Positions 7,085 to 10,353 of a DNA stretch of 10,353 bases are shown one piece after another. This stretch comes from Hyphochytrium catenoides (Eukaryota; Sar; Hyphochytriomycetes; Hyphochytriales; Hyphochytriaceae), in assembly GCA_900088475.1 (NCBI GenBank), contig FLMG01002363.1, positions 1-10,353 on the forward strand. The letters run 5' to 3'. How positions within the stretch are numbered: the stretch's first letter is position 1; every line of letters starts with the position of its first letter. The position numbers and the translations under genes were made by a program. The notes under the pieces were generated by a model that was not told the origin of the DNA, did not search any database, and saw only the letters and a list, made by a program, of their open reading frames with translations.

Positions 7085-10000
7085 CTATCGTCGCTTCGCA
7101 ACGAGGCCGACCACAATGTCCTGAATGTACCTATCTATATCACTGTCTCCTCTGTGTGATGCCATCAGAAGAGGCTTCAACTCTTCCCAGTCCATCCGAA
7201 GAAAGGGAACGACCTTCTCAGCTAAGGAGACGTAATAATGACAAACTTCTTTCTCTCCTCGGAGGAAGATCACTGCGTGTCTCCTGTTAGAAAAAGGCTT
7301 CAGCACTCCGGGAGCAAGGAGCTCCTCGTCCTCTTCTATGGTCCGTTCATACCCGCTCAGCTATAATGAGAAGCGAGAGTCAGATTGATGTGTTAGAAAC
7401 GATAGGAGAAAGCCATCATCTGGAAAAGCTAGAAAGGAGAAAAGCCATGGCATCTGGTGCGGAAGGCAAGAGTGTGCACCGTCGGACAGCGTTAAATGGA
7501 AGTTTGGTCGCACGAGAAGAGCTACGGAAGCTTAGCGTGGGAGGTGGGCGAAGGTGCAGTGGACAGAGGACTAGTCCGGAGGCGATAAGGGAACCAGGAG
7601 TTTCTGTGCTTATTAGGCAAGCCGTGAAGGTGAGAGAGAGGGAGATCAACCTTCTCTTTCATTGCATCAGCTATGATCTGTAGCGCCCTGATCTCATTGT
7701 CGATTGACAGAGGTGGGATCTCTGCCGCCGAGTTACACGTCTGGACCGTCCGTAGTAGCTCTTCTTGACTGCAAAATGACGTGTGTTAATCGGGTGTCTA
7801 GAGGAAGAGGAGGAAGCTCGTGAAAGAAGACGAGCAAAGTAGCACTATGGAGAAGTGGCCAGAGAGGAAAGAACAAAGAAGATTGGGCGAAACGTCAGGC
7901 AGAAGAGGTCGAGAAAGTAGGGTTGCACTCCTACTTTGCCGCTATTAGCCTAGCATAGGACAGTGCTTCGCTAGTGCCTTCGTCCGTGTGTCGCATGCTG
8001 ATCCGCGCCTGGAACTCTTTCCTTCCGTCCTCCTCTAAGAATGCTTTTTTGCGGGAAATAAGGAACGGATTGCGTTCATACTTGTTAAGCTCAAGCCTCA
8101 AGAGGACCTGGAGGACAGAGTGAGCTCAAACGAATTCTTCCGCTTAAGAAGCGGGAGCGCAGGGAAATCCCTCTCATTCCTCTGACATTCGTCCCTCAAC
8201 CCTAGCCATGGTGGACTCTTCAAACGTCGCAAATGAAAGTTCCTGCCCCTCTGTCTCTCTCTCTCCTCCGATCTCAACACTTCCCTTAGCACCACCTCCT
8301 TTCAACCCAGAACTCTACATCTCATCTTCTTCCTTGGCTCCCAAGTCAATCAAGGAAAATACAAAGTCAAGCGAGCCCCTCACCTCGTTGGGGTTGTGTC
8401 CATCCTCCTCGACATTGTTCTCCACTGCAAACCCGTAGTTTAAAAGGAACCTGAGCAAGGAGCCATTCAGAAAAGCGAATGTCAACAACAGTCTTTCAGT
8501 ACCGTCTCTCCAGACAGCTTCCTCTGTCTCTCCCTTCCTTTCCACGTAGATCTTCCACGTAGATCGTTGGAGGAGGTATATCCTATCTCCGAGGACGATA
8601 CGGCTAGCGCTGCGTCTAGTCCTGAAGGTGACCCCCGTCTCCTGTTAAGCTTCTCCTCTTGGCTTTCTCTGTCCATACCTGTGGTTGCACTTTTTCCCAT
8701 AGGAATCATATACTTGGTCGCCGCAGTGGAGGCTGCACAATGACGTGATGGTGAAGCACATAGAGCTGTTGTCGAACGTCCAACTGGGTAGGAAAGCCAT
8801 TCATATGTCCCCAGCAAATTCGTAGAGATTATTAATAAGCACAGAAAAAGAAGGGAGAGATGCGATAGGCTATGTTAGGTGCAGCGGCCCAAGTATAAAT
8901 GAAAGAGGTACGTAGTTTTGAAAAGAGGAAAGGAGCCAAGAAGGGCAAACGTGTCCGCCAAGACGCAAGGAAACCGTGACGTTGGACGGCGAATAAACAA
9001 AAGAGAGAAAGGCTCTCACCAGACTGAAGCAGAAGGGGAGGCAAGACACGGGAGAGGAAAGAAGCAAGATAGACGAAGCAGGAACAAAGGAATTTGCTCA
9101 TTACATGGTCTCTCTTGGACGATAGTGATTTAGCATGTCGGCTAAGGGCACGAGAGCCGCAGTTCTTACTCCGTCGATAGTCAGACCAAAGTTGCGGCTG
9201 CACAAGAGCGAGAAGAAAGAAAGAACAAGGTACCATGAGCTTTAGGTGATGAGCTGGAGCTGGTTAGCCTGAAAATTAGCGAATCGTCCTCGAGGTAAGA
9301 GCGCGAGGGCAGTCACCTCTTTGCAAGTAGGAGGCGCCCAAACAGAGTGGCATTTGGATCGCATAGGGAAATCTGCTACAGAACAAGAGGGCCAATCTCT
9401 CTTCCAATATTTGCCCTTGACGAGAGCGAAGGAAATGGGAGAGGAAGAGAGAGAGAGAGAGCTAGAAACGCATTGACCTGCAGACTATCAACCTCGCCCA
9501 AATAAACTTTTCAAGAGTCACAAAGTCTTCAAACGCAGGATCGACTCTGCAGATCTCTCTATAATCTCTCACTATAGAGTTCTTCCTCTCCTTGATCTGG
9601 GTAAGCAGATACGAGCCTTTCAGCTCCTTCAGCTCTTCCTCCGACCAGAAAATGGGCATATTACTGAGTGTCTCAGGTAGCGTCGAGTAGTAAGGATAGA
9701 AAAAGGACCCTAGTCCCTGTCGCGCAGAGACACAAAGCAAAGAAGAACGGAGTCAATACATTGGTGAGTTGCCTGAACATGCTTATTAGGAAAGGGAGCG
9801 TTCTTCTCGAATGACAGCAACGGCACAAGAGAAAGAGAGAGAGAGAGAGGGAGAGAGAGAGGTACACAAAGAGAGCAAAGCGGAAAGAAGAAGACACTTT
9901 GCAGACGGACTTGAGTCAGAGACAAAAAGCCCTGACGCCAGGCCGCAGGAACTGCATAGCAGGACAGTAAAGGCGGAGGCAAACATCAACCGATGGAGAC

Positions 10001-10328
10001 CAAGAGACTTGGCAGGAAGGCAATCGAACGCCGAGCGAATCGACCGGAAAGGAGGAAGCAAGCTCACTCTTTGCATGTCCGTGAGGAGATAAAGCATAAG
10101 AAAGATATGCCTCGGGGCCGGAAATTTAATGCCAGCGTCCAACACCTTCCGGCCGATCTCTGTCGCCTTAGATGTAAGGTAGTTTAAAGCAAAGAGCACG
10201 CATCAGGAGGCAGAGGCCAGTGAAGGGCAAAGGTCAAGCAGTTGCTTGTGGAGAGGAGAGAGAGAAGTAGCAGGAAAGAGGATCATGACCTCCAGTCTAC
10301 AAGGGACTAAGAGATAGAGCGGAACTGC
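7085..10328 (-). CDS. SETD3/Rubisco-LSMT-like SET-domain protein methyltransferase, 5'-partial, 9 exons
   Basis: Predicted S-adenosylmethionine-dependent methyltransferase acting on a protein lysine or histidine; the target cannot be read from sequence. Exons I joined: 10290-10328, 10068-10166, 9478-9716, 9105-9197, 8679-8783, 8384-8450, 7935-8107, 7651-7768, 7085-7360 (stop TAG at 7085-7087). All phases agree and give 402 residues. Family landmarks, numbered from the first visible residue: LPETLSNMPIFW (59-70), VCSRNFGL joined across a splice (124-131), the SAM-site LADMLNH (144-150), the SET end YDSYGKKCNHRFLLNYGF joined across another splice (182-199), then the Rubisco LSMT substrate-binding domain, including LSGYERTIEEDEELL (312-326) and a Trp-Glu-Glu-Leu-rich end. 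The LNYGF tyrosine probably corresponds to the active-site tyrosine. The segment before GDQVYDSYG (about 163-177) looks divergent from the family. The start and about 50-100 N-terminal residues lie beyond the window. The family is near certain; single splice sites are less so. Confidence 0.9.
8540..8565. repeat. Perfect tandem duplication of 13 bases in an intron
   Basis: TTCCACGTAGATC occurs twice head to tail inside the intron between the SET exons ending at 8679 and starting at 8450. The spliced protein is unaffected. Confidence 0.9.
9828..9861. repeat. (GA)n microsatellite in a SET gene intron
   Basis: GA run with small interruptions in the 9717-10067 intron, about 110 bases upstream of the acceptor at 9717-9719. 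The sense strand is pyrimidine. Confidence 0.9.
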
Positions 10329-10353
10329 CTACAAAGAAAAGGAATTGGCAACA
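10329..10353 (-). other. Intron 3' end of the SET-domain gene at the window edge
   Basis: On the minus strand this is a pyrimidine-rich stretch ending in TAG directly before the first visible exon. That is the expected shape of a 3' splice site, so at least one more upstream exon with the start codon lies outside the window. Confidence 0.6.

Noticed and set aside
7366-7683. Plus-strand open frame of 105 codons across a SET gene intron and part of an exon
   Set aside because: It overlaps a well-supported minus-strand coding exon and its intron, has no splice or promoter context and no recognisable domain. Probably chance.
1-10353. tRNA, rRNA, spliceosomal RNA, CRISPR, transposon ends or transposase
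   Set aside because: I looked for T-loop, snRNA and repeat-spacer signatures and for reverse transcriptase or transposase motifs by eye and found none. The repeats are simple microsatellites.

Overview
The window looks like nuclear DNA of an intron-rich unicellular eukaryote with roughly balanced base composition. I see no bacterial operons, no rRNA or tRNA, and many long GA/CT microsatellites that fill introns and flanks. An alga or protist is likely. A chromerid-like alveolate is only a guess from the general look, and nothing in the window fixes the taxon.

Two multi-exon genes lie in tandem on the minus strand. Gene 1 (10328 down to 7085, 5' part outside the window) rebuilds cleanly from nine phase-compatible exons. 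They give the C-terminal 402 residues of a SETD3 / Rubisco-LSMT-type SET-domain protein methyltransferase with its C-terminal substrate-binding domain. Gene 2 (about 5209 down to 1318) encodes a polytopic membrane protein of about 970 residues that I do not recognise. It has two homologous membrane modules, each about 230-260 residues, separated by a polar linker with an acidic run. The junction between its two large exons is supported independently, because the spliced motif in module 1 matches the unspliced motif in module 2. Its three small 5' exons are tentative.

The 1.9 kb between the genes (5210-7084) holds minus-strand TATA-like boxes, GA/GATA microsatellites, a CAG run and a repeat-free island with three small hairpins near 6122-6284. 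The left 1.3 kb holds no gene I can establish, only microsatellites and a faint plus-strand coding signal at the edge. Long pyrimidine tracts lie on the sense strand inside the minus-strand genes and mostly switch to the plus strand left of 1318, which may mean a convergent neighbour.

The two genes show no obvious functional link: one is a likely cytosolic or nuclear methyltransferase, the other a membrane protein. The most novel item is the duplicated membrane protein.
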